Shown: one piece after another, positions 33,905 through 46,533 of the stretch
Position numbering within the stretch: the stretch's first letter is position 1
Layout: every line of letters begins with the position of its first letter
Origin: Casuarina equisetifolia
Lineage: Eukaryota > Streptophyta > Magnoliopsida > Fagales > Casuarinaceae
Reading direction: 5' to 3'
NCBI GenBank assembly: GCA_028551475.1
Contig: CM052362.1
Location: 5,145,354 to 5,209,353, forward strand
DNA: 64,000 nucleotides
Notes under the pieces: generated by a model
Databases searched by the model: none
Told to the model about the DNA's origin: nothing
What the model saw: only the letters and a program-made list of their open reading frames with translations
Translations under genes and position numbers: made by a program

Positions 33905-35390
33905 TCTATATCTTGATGTGACACTTCATTAGTAAACATTCAAAGTTTATAATCACTCGTTATTGATTTTCTTAGAAACCACCCTAAGGGTAGGGCTTGT
34001 TGAATTTTCAGAAGATCAAAATTAAAAAAAAAAAAGCAAATAAAAATAGGTTAGCAATATTATGCTTTTTTTTTTTAATAAGCAAAAAGGGTGAAGAATG
34101 TGATATCTCGAGACCTTTGGACTGCTTTAGTTCTAACCACACAAAGTCTTTTTGCTGTGCACTTGGTTGTTTTCTTCCAAGTGATTTTTATTTCTTTCAT
34201 AGATTTAGTGGTGCAGAAACTTGGACTATTCGTTGTTTAAAATAGCCATAACCTGAAAAAGTGCAACTTGCATAACAGAGATTATTTTCTTTTCCTAGTA
34301 ATTTGTTTCCCTCTTTTTATCTTTATTTCTTCGCTCCTTAAGTGTAAACAGGAGAAGTATTTCGTTCGGTCACACTGCAATGCACAAGTGCACTTCTAGG
34401 AGACATAGGAATCTCATCTGTTTCCTGCCTTTGCAGTCATTTTCCTTGGTTGTCACCGTAGTTGTATTTTTCCGTGCACGTCCCTGTTTGACAAGTCTTC
34501 GTGTAGCGCGTTCAAGACGATAGAAAAATGGGACCTCCATATTTCCAAACGGAGTATTCAATAAGTTTTCTTCTTTTCACATTTGTTGGAAGATTAATAT
34601 GATGTTGCATAAAATAATCAAAAAGCAAATATAAAGAATATTAAACATATTACGTGAATTGAGATGAATCAATTTCTACATCTATAAGGTAACAATTTAT
34701 TATCTATTTAGAACTTATATGCACCCACAAGAAGAATTTCTCGTTGAATAATGAGTCCGAAACTTATAGGCAGTTGAGGAGAAATTTTAATTGATAAAGT
34801 TATCGTTTTATTTTCCTCCCTTAATTTCGATTTCACTCTTTGACAACAGGTACCGATTATCGCAAGATGTTTTTTTTCATAACAATACCCTCCTCTTTCC
34901 TTTGTTTCTTCCTCTTTCTCCAACCTTCTTACGGGCTGAGTTGTCTCAACCATTGTGAAGACACAAGACTTAAATCATCCATCCTTTCATGTCTACTTTT
35001 CAAATAATAAAGCATGTCAATCTCACGTTTTCTGCATCTTTACTTTTCCCTCTCTCTTTTGTTGTTCTCTGCAATTTCTTTCCGTGCATGTTTCTTAATA
35101 TTCCAATGTTTGAATCCTTCGGTCTTGGTCTATGAATAATTCATGCGATGTTCTGTCTTGAAGTAGCTATGGCGTAGTCATTGACGAGTACGTGCCAACG
35201 TCCAGCGGCTGCTAAACGATAGATCGCTGTCAATGACTGCAGGTGAGGGTCTGGTGGCAGACAATTGGATGTAGCATTGAAAAATGTCAAGAGAAAGGGC
35301 GACCTTGACTAGGAATAATTATTTTTATATTGAATAAAGGGAATGAAAAAGAAAAAGAGAGAAGTGATTGTTATCAACACAATAACAAGG
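33905..35390 (-). repeat. Repeated WAK 5'-flank segment, up to the copia insertion
   Basis: Non-coding and closely similar to 13660-14984. It ends with CAAGG (35386-35390), the left target duplication of the copia element. The homologous spacer resumes at 51105, so 33905-35390 plus 51110-54241 form one duplicated block. Confidence 0.85.
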
Positions 35391-35646
35391 TGATAGAAAG
35401 TAAGGGTGAAGCAATGGTGAAGAAAGGTAACTTGGGAAAAATTCTCTATGATTGCTTGAAGAAGAACGTTACATCATAGGTCCTATTTATAATACAAGTA
35501 ATAGATAAGGAAACATAATAGACAAGGAAAATATAATTACAAAGAAGGAAAGAATACATATTTTCCTATACAAGGATACCTCTACCATAGATGGGATAAT
35601 TCAATATGGAACAAGGTAGATACTAGGTTAAACGTATCTTCCAACA
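35391..35646 (-). repeat. Copia 3' LTR
   Basis: 256 bp, TGATAGAAAG...TTCCAACA in plus-strand reading. It differs from the 5' LTR at one site that I can see (ACAAGG versus ACAGGG near the CA end). Confidence 0.95.
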
Positions 35647-35653
35647 GTCCCCC

Positions 35654-37888
35654 TCAAGCTGGTGGCTGGTATATGTCAAAGGCGCCAAGCTTGCTCAATA
35701 GATACGTGTGTTGTCTGCAACATAAAGGTTTAGTGAATATGTCAGCAGGTTGTTCAGTAGTCTTGATTCCTTTTGTCACAATAATGCCTTCCTGAATCTT
35801 ATCCCTCGTAAAATGACAGTCGACTTCGATATGTTTTGTTCTTTCATGGACGATCAGATTTGTTGCAAGTTTCAAAGTTGCATCATTATCACAGAACAAG
35901 GTTGTAGGCCCCTTAACCCAAATACCGAGATCTCGAAGGAGACCTCGCATCCAAACGATCTCGCAAACTATCTTTGCCATAGCATGATATTCTGATTCTG
36001 CAGAAGACAAGGATACAGTCGATTGTTTCTTTGTCTTCCATGATAATAAAGAATTGCCCAACTTGACACAGAAACCAGTTATCGATCTTCGACTCATAGG
36101 ACACGTGGCATAGTCAGTGTCATAGTAAGCCATCATCTGCATATCACAGTTTCGAGACAATAAGATTCCCAGACCTGGACGTCCTTTAAGATATTTCACT
36201 ACCTTCAAGGCAGCGTCCATGTGTGATCGCTTCGGGTCATGCATGAACTGGCTGAGTATCTGTACTGCATAACAAATGTCAGGTCTAGTCATAGTGAGGT
36301 AAATGAGTTTACCAACTAATCGTTGATAAACGGAAGGATCATCGAGTATGGGGTCTTTCTCTAGAGGAGATACAGCCACATCATAATCTGCTGTTGTCAA
36401 TTTGACATTCTGTTCAATTGGAATAACGGTATGTTTACATCCTGATAGACTAGCATCAGAAATAATTTCAAGGATAAATTTTCGTTGGCTAAGACAGATC
36501 CCTTTATTGGAACGAGCAATTTCGATCCCTAAAAAATACTTAGGTGGTCCCAAGTCTTTGATGCGAAATGTGGAATGAAGATATTGCTTGAAGTCGGTGA
36601 TGGCATGAGTATCATTTCCCATAATAAGAATATCATCAACATAAATGAGCAGATAAATGACAGAAGAACCGTGGCACCATATAAAAAGGGCATAGTCATA
36701 CCGGGATTGCCTAAAACGAGCAGCAGTAAGGGCCATGGTGAACTTAGCATACCATTGGCGAGATGCTTGTTTAAGGCCATAAAGGGATTTACGGAGACGA
36801 CATACCCTAGAGTCCCCTTGTCTGCGTAAACCCGGAGGAAGATCCATGTAGATTTCTTCATCAAGATCGCCATGAAGGAAGGCATTGTGAACATCCATCT
36901 GATGAAGAGACCAATCCCGAGAAGCGGCAATGGCAAGAAAGGAGCGAACAGTGACTTCCTTAGCAACAGGAGAAAAGGTCTCTTGATAATCAAAACCTTC
37001 CTTTTGGGTAAAACCTTTGGCCACGAGCCGGGCCTTGTAACGCTCAACAGAGCCATCAGCCTTATACTTGATCTTGTAAACCCACTTACAGCCAATAGGT
37101 TTTCGGTGAGAGGGCCGAGGAACAAGATCCCAAGTATGGTTGTCAATAAGGGCCTGGAGCTCAGCCTCCATGGCCTCTTGCCAACGTGGATCGTGAGAAG
37201 CCGCATGATAAGAATCCGGTTCCTGTTCCTCAGAGATATGACTAATGCAACATAAATGCTCGAGAGAAAGCCGAGTGAAGCTCACATAAGAGGAGACAAG
37301 ATAGTGAGTACCTGAGGAGTGGAGAGACGAACAAATATAGTCCTTGGTCCATGTAGGGGGCCGAGTGCTGCGTCCTAAACAACGAGGTGCCGGAGGAGGC
37401 AAGACAGGCAATGGAAAAGGGACCAAAGCAAGACTATCATCAGGACCAGGATCGGAGGGAGAGGCAACATCCAAGAGAGGAGCCGATGGAGCAGGTGAAG
37501 ATTCATCATGATGATCAGGGGGTTGCTCGATCAAAGGCTCAGTAGGAGGTGGAGCTGGAGTAGTAGCAGGAACAGTAGCCGGAGCAGTAGGAGTAGGGGG
37601 CTCAAGCAACATAAAAGAAAGAGGATCAGGAGAATCCTCATCCGGTAAGAAGGGACGAGCTATGGTGGAGGGAGCCGATGGAGAAGAGGGAACAAGTCGA
37701 TCCTGAAAAGGAAAGACATCCTCTTGAAAAATCACATCACGACTGATGAAGAAACGGCCAGTGGTGGGGTCATAGACCCGATAACCCTTCTGTAAAGGAG
37801 GGTAGCCCATGAAAACACAACGGAGAGCACGGGGAGCCAACTTATCCCGAGGGCCCACAGTTGTGACATAGCAGAGGCAACCAAAAAC
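35654..37888 (-). pseudogene. Copia pol, reverse transcriptase and RNase H part
   Basis: A long uninterrupted stretch after the TGA at 37889-37891. It begins with the end of the integrase region, then a proline-rich linker, then reverse transcriptase (VYKIKYKADG, YVDDILIMG catalytic motif) and RNase H (ESEYHAMA and a DIFTKPL terminus). All domains are in one frame to a stop next to the polypurine tract. Enzymatic residues of reverse transcriptase are present, but it can only be made as part of the upstream polyprotein, which is interrupted. Confidence 0.9.
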
Positions 37889-37996
37889 TCAAAGATGGTG
37901 AAGATCCGGTGGCTTCCCAAAAAGGAGCTCAAAAGGTGTCTGTCCATCGAGAACTCGGCTTGGCATCCGATTGATCAGATAGGCAGCAGTGACCAC

Positions 37997-39431
37997 TATT
38001 CGGTGAATTTTAAATACAAGTGAACATGTCGAACAAGTAATATAATGATAAGAAAAGTATCGTCCCACGAAGATTGGTGAATACTAAACTAATTAAGTAC
38101 TAATGATGAATAAATCCTAAAATTTATCTAGCAAATCAAAATATTGTTGATGATGAATTAAAATTTAAAACTTTCAAAACGAAAACTCAAGACTAATTAA
38201 AATTGAATTCAAGTAAGAAAAATCAAGATGAGAAACATGTTAGAGCTTCCGATTTCACCATAACTACTAGATATGAATTTTTATAGTTTATGCCTACAAG
38301 AATGATATTACCCATGTGATGGCGGAACTTCCTAATTTATTTACTATCCTATGTCTAGGTATAGCAAACCTATTTAGTTCATTAATTCACTATATCTCTA
38401 TATGTGAATTAAAACAAACCAAATGCATTAGGATTTGTGAATATTCCTGGTTTACAATAAATCTTTCGATCATCTTATCACCAAAAGCCAAACAAATAAC
38501 ATGGTATATGTCTATCCACATTTAATTCATGGTTATATATTATAAGAAGCAATTGCATATTATTACCTCTCAGTCTCAAATATGCACATCAAATCATTCA
38601 AGTGGTGGCCAATCACTTAAAAGCATTAAGCATAATAATATATAACTCACATAAATAAAATATCTTGCAAAACATAAAAACTTATAAAATTCACATCATC
38701 ATAGTTAGGCTACATCTTCGCTCTAACAAAAGAAGTTTAGAACATAATAAAATAACAAACCAAAGCAATAGTAAAAATTAAGCAAAACATCTTAAAAAAA
38801 AAACAGGAAAGTTGTCACCACACTGTCTTTTCTTTAAGAATTCTTTACAGAATTCCTATAATTCAAGAATGATAAGAAGTAGAGGGAAGCTTTCGCGCCT
38901 CTATTTCTCTTTTTCTTTCTTGGTTTTCTCTTTCTTCTCTCACTTTTTCTCTCTTCCTTGGTTGATTTCGGCGGCAACACACGGCTTCTTCTTCTTTTCT
39001 CTCTCTTCTCTCTCTTCTCTCTCTTATTCTCCTCTACTCTTGTGCGGCGCCTTCTCCTCCCCTTTTAATTCACGTTCCTTTGCCTTTTTATTCTATCTTG
39101 GGATGCGTGCCCTAAGATTCTCCCTTAATAATTCACTTTTTTGCCCCTTTTCCTTTATTTCCTTTCTTGTCCTTTTTTGTCCTTTTCCTCCTCTTTTGCT
39201 GCTTTACACGTTGCCTCCTCTTTTCTTCTTTTGACTTCTTTTTCTTTCCTTGTCTTCTTCACGTGCCTTTTTGTAACTTTCTCTTCCTTTATTTCTTTTG
39301 TTCTTTTGGGGTTTGCTGCATAAATAACACCAGTTTACATAAATATATCAAAACTTAAATATTATCTTATAAAACTTGTATTATTTATATCCTAAAATAG
39401 TCAAAATAACTCTATAAAAATAGAGTTATCA
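37997..39431 (-). repeat. Gypsy 3' LTR
   Basis: 1435 bp. It contains a long pyrimidine-rich tract (about 38880-39300) that gives spurious open frames on the plus strand, repeated in the other LTR. The first dinucleotide is TA instead of TG. Confidence 0.93.
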
Positions 39432-39905
39432 AAACCCCCAAACTTGACATTTTGCTAGTCCTCGAGCAAAAGTAAGAGATAATAGTTTCAGACAAAACCC
39501 TTTCTTGAAATTCACTCAAAATTGCTCAACTTAACAATTCAAAGAAGAAATATAGCTTTCATGCAAACACAACAATTGTTCATAAGATAAGATAGACTCT
39601 TAACTATGTTGACCATGTTCGTATGTGTGAGTGTGAGTCCTTATCTTTTCAACTATATGCACTCTAAATAGATCCACATTAATATGCAATCTCTCAAAAT
39701 CTTTAACCAAACCTCATAGGTTTGCTTTTCATTCCTCTCTCCACTAATGTAGGCCAATCATCTAACCAAGAATCAATAGGACTTTTATAAGCTTGTAATG
39801 TAAGGCTGGGCTAGGGGTAAGATGAAAGTCATTTAGGCTAAATTCACCCATGAACACATTGCTTTCTAGGATCTAATTTAAGCTTTTGTCACTTCCTTTC
39901 TTTGC

Positions 39906-39936
<31 letters not shown>

Positions 39937-41052
39937 TTTTTTTTTTTTTTTTTTGCAAATGATCTTTCTATCACAAATTCTCTAATTTATTTCTTCCCAA
40001 AAATACTTGATTTCACTTGGATTTCGACACTCACAAAAGTCACAATCATGCTTGCAATCATAAAGCAAGTAGTAGGACTAGAAATGTAATCATTATAATC
40101 TTATCTTGTTGATGACATCCAACTACTGTGCAAAAGTCAATTTCTAAACCTTTAGTTGCTTGAATTTGACAATAAGCAATAAGAGAATTCCATTCTTAGA
40201 CAAATGTTGCATTTCTTTTTTTTTTTTTTTTTTTTTTTGCATTCACAAAAGCAACATATTATGCTATATAATCATTGCAATTAATATCCTTCCCATATAA
40301 CATCCTTCCCCTCGACTTCTCTTTCACTCAAAATCAACATGTTCAAGGGTGCGGGACGAAAAGATAATTTATCAAAGGCTCAAAGGTATATATATGTGGG
40401 TGTCAAAATAAAAAAATAGATATAAATCAAGGCTCAGCGGGGTGACTGGTGATAAATAAATAAGGTTGGCTTGAAAGGCTCAAACGATCCAAAGAATGGC
40501 CTAAATCATTTTCTCAATTAGATGCAGCCTAGGATTTCGCCTCAAGAGAAAATCAAACAAATTCTAAGATTCAGGTGAGATCTAAGAAAATCACATACTT
40601 CACATGAATGTTCTCTAGAGATACACACAATTTAAAAAATGAAGGACTTTTAGTGCTTAATAAATGAATCAACATAATCAGAATCACACTTAACTCACAT
40701 CACAATTGTAGGTTTGAACATAATCTACATCTTCCTAAGAATCGCTAAGAATTCAAAACAAAGGGTTTAATCATGACATGAGAAAAATTCAATTAGATTT
40801 AGCAAGAAAAGATTTATTTTCCCACCTCCAAACTTGAATGGAGCATTGTCCTCAATGTAAAAATAAATAAAGCAAAAATAAAGGTAAAATAGGAATGAGA
40901 AAACTCCCCTGATTGTAGGTGATAGCCATAGAAAGCTTTGAGGAGATGGTGGTGACAAAATTTTCAACAAAAGAACCAATAAAATGCTTGGGTTGCCTTC
41001 CAAGAAGCGCTTGCTTTATAGTTTTCAGCCAAACTATCTTCAATGTTGCTAC
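39432..41052 (-). other. Gypsy non-coding region between integrase and 3' LTR
   Basis: About 1.6 kb inside the element with no credible frame. It has long T tracts (about 39929-39954 and 40216-40238), a (CTT)n run at about 39908-39930 and a polypurine tract beside the LTR. Athila elements often carry an env-like gene here; none is recognisable in this copy. Confidence 0.8.
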
Positions 41053-43023
41053 TCAAGGAGGAAGAAGATCAATGGTAGTCTTCTGCATATTGACTCCCTC
41101 AAAGTAGGGCTTCAAACGCTGACCATTCACCTTAAACGTGCCTTGGGTGTCATTTGCAACTTCTATTGCTCCATATGGGAATACCTTAGTGACTATGAAA
41201 GGGCCAGACCATCGAGACCGCAATTTACCTGGAAACAATTTAAGACGAGAATGATAAAGTAATACTTTTTGGCCAACCACAAACTCTCTCCTTAATATGT
41301 GTTTGTCATGCCATCTTTTTGTCCGCTCCTTGTATATTTTGGCATTTTCGTAGGCCTCATCTCGTAATTCCTGCAATTCATTCAGCTGCAACAATCGAGT
41401 TTCACCTGCAGACTGCATATCAAAGTTCAAAAATTTCAAAGCCCAATATGCTTTATGCTCTAATTCTACCGGTAGATGACAGGCCTTCCCAAACACTAGC
41501 CTAAAAGGAGACATTCCAATTGGTGTTTTGAATGCTGTTCTATAGGCCCAAAGTGCATCATCAAGTTTCATTGACCAATCTTTCCTTGAGGCATTCACAG
41601 TTTTTTCCAAAATTCTCTTAATTTCCCTATTTGATATCTCAACTTGACCACTAGTCTGAGGGTGATAAGAGGTAGCAATCTTATGGGTAACCCCATACTT
41701 ACCCAAAAGTGCTTCAAATTGTTTGTTGCAAAAATGGGTCCCTCTATCACTTATGATTGCCCTAGGAGTGCCAAAACGGGTAAAAATATTTTTCTTTAAG
41801 AATTTAACCACAACTTTAGCATCATTTATAGGCAATGCTACTGCTTCTACCCACTTAGACACATACTCAACAGCCACCAAAATATACATATTTCCATAAG
41901 AAGGTGGAAAGGGTCCCATGAAGTCAATACCCCAAACATCAAATAACTCACACACAACAACATTGTTTAGAGGCATCTCATGTTTCCTAGAAATATTCCC
42001 AGTTCTTTGACATTGATCACATGCAACTACATATGAATATGCATCTCTAAAAAGTGTAGGCCAATAAAATCCAGACTGTAAAACCTTAGCTGCAGTTCTG
42101 GTGGCACCAAAATGACCACCAGCTTCTCTAGCATGACAATGGTGTAGGATACTAGCCATCTCTTCCTCAGGAACACATCTCCTTATAACCTGGTCTACAC
42201 ATACTTTAAACAAGAAAGGCTCTTCCCAAAAATAATGTTTGAGGTCAGAAAAGAATTTTTTTCTTTGTTGATATGACATTTCAGGAGGAAGAACATTACT
42301 TACCAAATAATTGACAAAATCAGCATACCAGGGAATTTGGATGGATTGGAGCGCAAAAATGTTTTCGTCGGGAAATTCTTCCATAATCGGTTGATCTTCT
42401 TCCTTTAGATTGGGAATTCTGGACAAATGATCTGCAACTAGATTTTTGGTCCCTTTCTTATCCTTGATCTCCAAATCGAACTCTTGTAGCAAGAGAATCC
42501 ACCTTATTAACCTAGGTTTTGATTCTTTCTTTTCAAGTAGATGCTTGAGAGCAGAATGGTCAGAATAAACAATAACTTTGGAACCAATTAGATAAGAACA
42601 AAATTTATCAAAAGCAAATACTACTGCCAAAAGTTCTTTTTCTGTTGTTGAATAATTCAACTGTGCACCTGACAAGGTTCGACTGGTATAGTGATTGGTC
42701 TGAAAAACTCCATTCTTCCGTTGTCCCAAAACAGCTCCTACTGCAAAATCACTAGCATCACACATTAGCTCAAAAGGTAAGTCCCATTCTGGTGCTGCCA
42801 TGATTGGTGCTGATATTAACTTTTCCTTTAAAGTGATAAAAGCCTGCAAGCATTCATCAGAAAAGTTATATTTCACATCTTTAACCAACAAACTTGAAAG
42901 AGGTCTAGCGATTTTAGAAAAATCTTTTATGAATCGCCTATAGAATCTTGCATGCCCTAAAAAGCCTCTAACAAGTTTCACTGATGTTGGTGGGGGCAGT
43001 TTTGCAATGACCTCCACTTTAGC
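41053..43023 (-). pseudogene. Gypsy pol: RNase H and integrase part
   Basis: Follows the TGA at 43024-43026. RNase H begins near the VGAVLGQ and [14 protein letters not shown] motifs. Integrase has the zinc-binding H-H-C-C module ([13 protein letters not shown] and CDQC), and the catalytic D, D and E are visible ([15 protein letters not shown], and the E in the SGQVEISN motif). The C-terminal portion ends close to LLPP. This half is intact by sequence but lies downstream of stops and a frameshift in the same polyprotein. Confidence 0.9.
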
Positions 43024-43106
43024 TCAATCAACCTCTAATCCTTTTTTAGATATCTTATGCCCAAGCATTATTCCTTCCTGCACCATAAAATGACATTTCT
43101 CCCAAT

Positions 43107-45086
43107 TCAAAACAAGGTTAGTCTCCTCACACCTTTGTAAAACCTTGCTAAATTATCTAAACAAATGTCAAATGATGAACCAAATACAGAAAAATCATCC
43201 ATGAAAATTTCAATGAATTCTTCAACCATATCAGAAAAAATGGCCATCATGCATCTCTGAAAAGTGGCTGGTGCATTACAAAGACCGAAGGGCATTCTTC
43301 TAAAAGCAAAGGTACCATAAGGACAAGTGAAAGTGGTTTTCTCTTGATCTTCTAGTGCAATGTGAATTTGATTATACCCTGAATACCCATCAAGAAAGCA
43401 ATAAAATTCATGTCCTGCAAGTCTTTCTAACATTTGATCAATAAATGGTAAAGGGAAATGATCTTTTCTAGTGGCATCATTTAGTTTTCTATAATCTATA
43501 CACACACGCCATCCAGTAACTGTCCTAGTTGGAATCAATTCATTATTATCATTTCTTTGAATAGTCATACCTCCCTTCTTTGGCACAACTTGCACAGGAC
43601 TTACCCAGGGACTATCAGAGATAGGATAAATGATCCCTGCATCAAGCAACTTGATTACCTCAGCCTTCACCACTTCTTGCATCTTTGGATTTAATCGCCT
43701 TTGAGGTTGAACAGTAGCTTTGTACTGCTCTTCCATCAAAATCTTCTGCATGCAAAGTGAAGGACTAATTCCCTTGATGTCAGCTATTTTCCATCCAATT
43801 GCTCCTTTATGCTCTCTCAACACCTGAAGTAATTTCTCTTCCATTGATTTTGTCAAAGAAGAAGATATAATTACTGGCAAAGTAGAAACTTCATCTAAAT
43901 AAACATATTTCAAATGAGAAGGTAAGGGCTTGAGTTCAAGAGTTGGGGGCTCTTCAATTGATGGCTTAGGTTTTGTCATATGTTGTCCCAACTCCTCAAA
44001 CTTTGTTGCCTTTTGCTGTGAATATGGTGGATTTGCTTCCATGAGATTGGCATAATCCTGTATTTCTTCACTTTCAATTTCCTCATTCTTTGGGTGAACC
44101 AAGCATGCTTCAAGTGGATCCTTGAAAACCTTTTCTTGAAAAATCTTATTCACAAACTTATCAATTGTCTCAACCCTAAAGCAAGAACTATCATCAGATG
44201 GATGTTTCATAGCAGTAAAAACATTAAAAGTGACAGAATCATTTTGAACTCTCAATATTAACTTCCCTTGTTGTACATCAATCAAAGCTCTTCCTGTTGC
44301 TAGAAAAGGTCGACCTAAGATAAGTGGTACCTCAAAGTCTTCCTCCATGTCAAGTACTATAAAATCTGTAGGAAAAATGAATTTGTCAACTTTTACCAAT
44401 ACATCTTCTACAATGCCCCTCGGATATTTAATTGATCGATCAGCCAATTGTAGGGACACTGTGGTTGGCTTCACTTCACCCAATCCTAATTTCCTGAAAA
44501 CAGAAAAAGGCATTAGATTAATACTAGCTCCTAAATCACATAATGCCTTATCAAAGTGAGAATCTCCAATAGTATAAGGAATTGTAAAACTCCCTGGATC
44601 TTTTAATTTTGGAGGCAGTTTGTTTTGTAAGATGGCTGAGCATTCTTCAGTTAGCTTCACAGTTTCATACTCTTCCAGCTTCCTTTTGTTTTTCAATATC
44701 TCCTTAAGAAATTTTGCATAACTGGGCATTTGAGCTAATGCATCTGCAAAAGGAATGTTAATATGCAATTTTTTAAATACATCAAGAAATTTAGAAAACT
44801 ACTTATCTATTTTATGTTGCTGGAGTCTCTGAGGAAATGGAACTGGAGGCACATAAGGCTTGGGATTATCAGGGAATAATGTCCTCTTGGTTGCCTCCTC
44901 AGGCTGCGTGCTAACATCATCTTCCTTATCCCTGACATTTTCCTTCTCAAAATCATCTTTTCCCACTTGTTTGCCATTTCTCAAGGTTATTACCTTTGCA
45001 TCTTCTATAGGATTCTTCTCTGTGCTACTTGGCAATGAACCTTGTTGTCTTCCAGAAATCATATTAGCCAACTGACCTATTTGCAC
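43107..45086 (-). pseudogene. Gypsy pol: protease and reverse transcriptase part
   Basis: Two frame segments (45086-44799 and 44768-43107) separated by a TAG at 44799-44801. The protease has the Athila-type DLGASIN active site. The reverse transcriptase shows WRVCIDYRKLND, MPFGLCNAPATFQ and the FMDDF catalytic box. About 25 residues after that box a 1-bp loss near 43137-43143 shifts the frame and truncates the protein; the thumb and connection continue in another frame to the TGA at 43024. Confidence 0.9.
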
Positions 45087-45137
45087 CTATAAATTTCGAA
45101 TTGAAGCTTCTTGGTTTTGCATTCTTGTTTCGTTGTT

Positions 45138-46298
45138 CTATAACATCTTGGCAACCATTTCCTTTAAGTTAGGCTTCTTTTCTTCTGGTTGCCTGAACCC
45201 TGGTGGTGGCCTCATTGCATTAGAATTACTCCATGAAAAATTTGGGTGGTTACGCCATCCCGGATTGTAAGTGTTGGAGTATGGATTATTTTGTGGCCTA
45301 TTTGAATTTTCAACATAATTAGCATCTTCGCTACCCTGTGCAAAGGTGTTACCTACTTGGCACTCTATGCTTGCATGTCCTCCACCACAATGATCACATA
45401 ATATGTTCTGAATCCTCATGACTGGAGCACTCAGGTTATCTATTTTCTTGTTGAGTTTTTCAATTTGTGCATACATTGCAGTGTAAGCATCTACTTCATG
45501 AATTCCACTAGCTTTCCTCACTGGTGACCTCTCAGTAGGCCATTGATAACTATTATTTGCCATTTCCTCCAAAAGATCATATGCTTTTTCTGGTGTCTTA
45601 TTGTTCAAAGCCCCTCCTGCAGTTGCATCAAGCATAAAACGAAGATTTGTACTAGACCCATTATAGAAAGTTTGTACTTGTAACCATATGGGTAGTCCAT
45701 GTTGTGGACATCTTCTTAAAAGCTCTTTGAATCTTTCCCAAGCTTCATATAATGATTCATTGTCCATCTGCATAAAAGCGGTAATATCGTTACGCATTTT
45801 GGCAGATTTTGCTGGAGGAAAGAACTTACTAAGAAATTTCTGAGCCAAATCATCCCATGTTGTAATTGATCCTGCAGGAAGAGAAGAAAGCCAACTTTTA
45901 GCTTTGTCTTTTAAAGAAAATGGGAATAGCCTTAATCTAACAGCATCATCTGTGACTCCATTGTATTTAATCATGTCACAGATTTCAAGAAAAGCATCAA
46001 TGTGAGCATTTGGATCATCGTTTGGTAGCCCACTAAATTGCACAGAATTTTGAAGCATCTGAATGAGTGCTGGCTTGATTTCAAAGTTGTTTGCTTGAAT
46101 TGCAGGCCTTTTGATGCTTGATGTGGCACCCTGAACTGTTGGTGCAACATATTCTTTTAGAAGCTTGCGTGCATCATCATTCTCCGCCATTTTTCTAACT
46201 TCACTTCTTTGTTCTCTTAACTCTTTTCGTTGCCTTCTGACTGTGCGTTCAATTTCTAGGTCAAGATTAACAAGTTGTTCTTTTTGGCTACGGGTCAT
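45138..46298 (-). pseudogene. Gypsy gag
   Basis: Starts at ATG 46298 (MTRSQKEQL). It contains the retrotransposon gag domain (DPNAHIDAFLEICDMIKY, LKDKAKSWLSSLP) and a CCHC zinc knuckle, CDHCGGGHASIEC. The open frame extends upstream into the leader, but the first plausible start is 46298. It ends at a TAG (45138-45140) where the frame would otherwise continue towards protease; a second TAG follows at 45087-45089. Confidence 0.9.
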
Positions 46299-46509
46299 AC
46301 ACGTCAGCAACACTCCTGAAAAGTAACAACTAAAACAAATGATTAAAATTTTGTTTTTAAAGGAAAAATAACAATAATAAAGCAAAAGAAAAATAAAATC
46401 TAACAAAACAAAACGAAAGAAAAAAAATTGTTTTTTTTTTAACAAAATAAAAACTAGATTAAACTTAGAATTATTCGGTATTAATATTAATCAGTAGTAA
46501 AACAACCAA

Positions 46510-46527
46510 TCCCCGGCAACGGCGCCA
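46510..46527 (-). promoter_or_regulatory. Gypsy primer-binding site (tRNA-Asp)
   Basis: The complement reads TGGCGCCGTTGCCGGGGA, the exact complement of the 3' end of plant tRNA-Asp including CCA, six bases from the 5' LTR end. Confidence 0.9.
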
Positions 46528-46533
46528 AAAACT

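Noticed and set aside
36529-37255. Long overlapping frames (225 codons minus, 127 codons plus) in the copia pol region
   Set aside because: They overlap the real reverse transcriptase frame and have no recognisable domain; shadows of the coding sequence.
38812-39358. Plus-strand open frames up to 140 codons, repeated at 47347-47893
   Set aside because: They read through a pyrimidine-rich tract in the two LTRs of the gypsy element; the repetition reflects LTR identity, not a gene.
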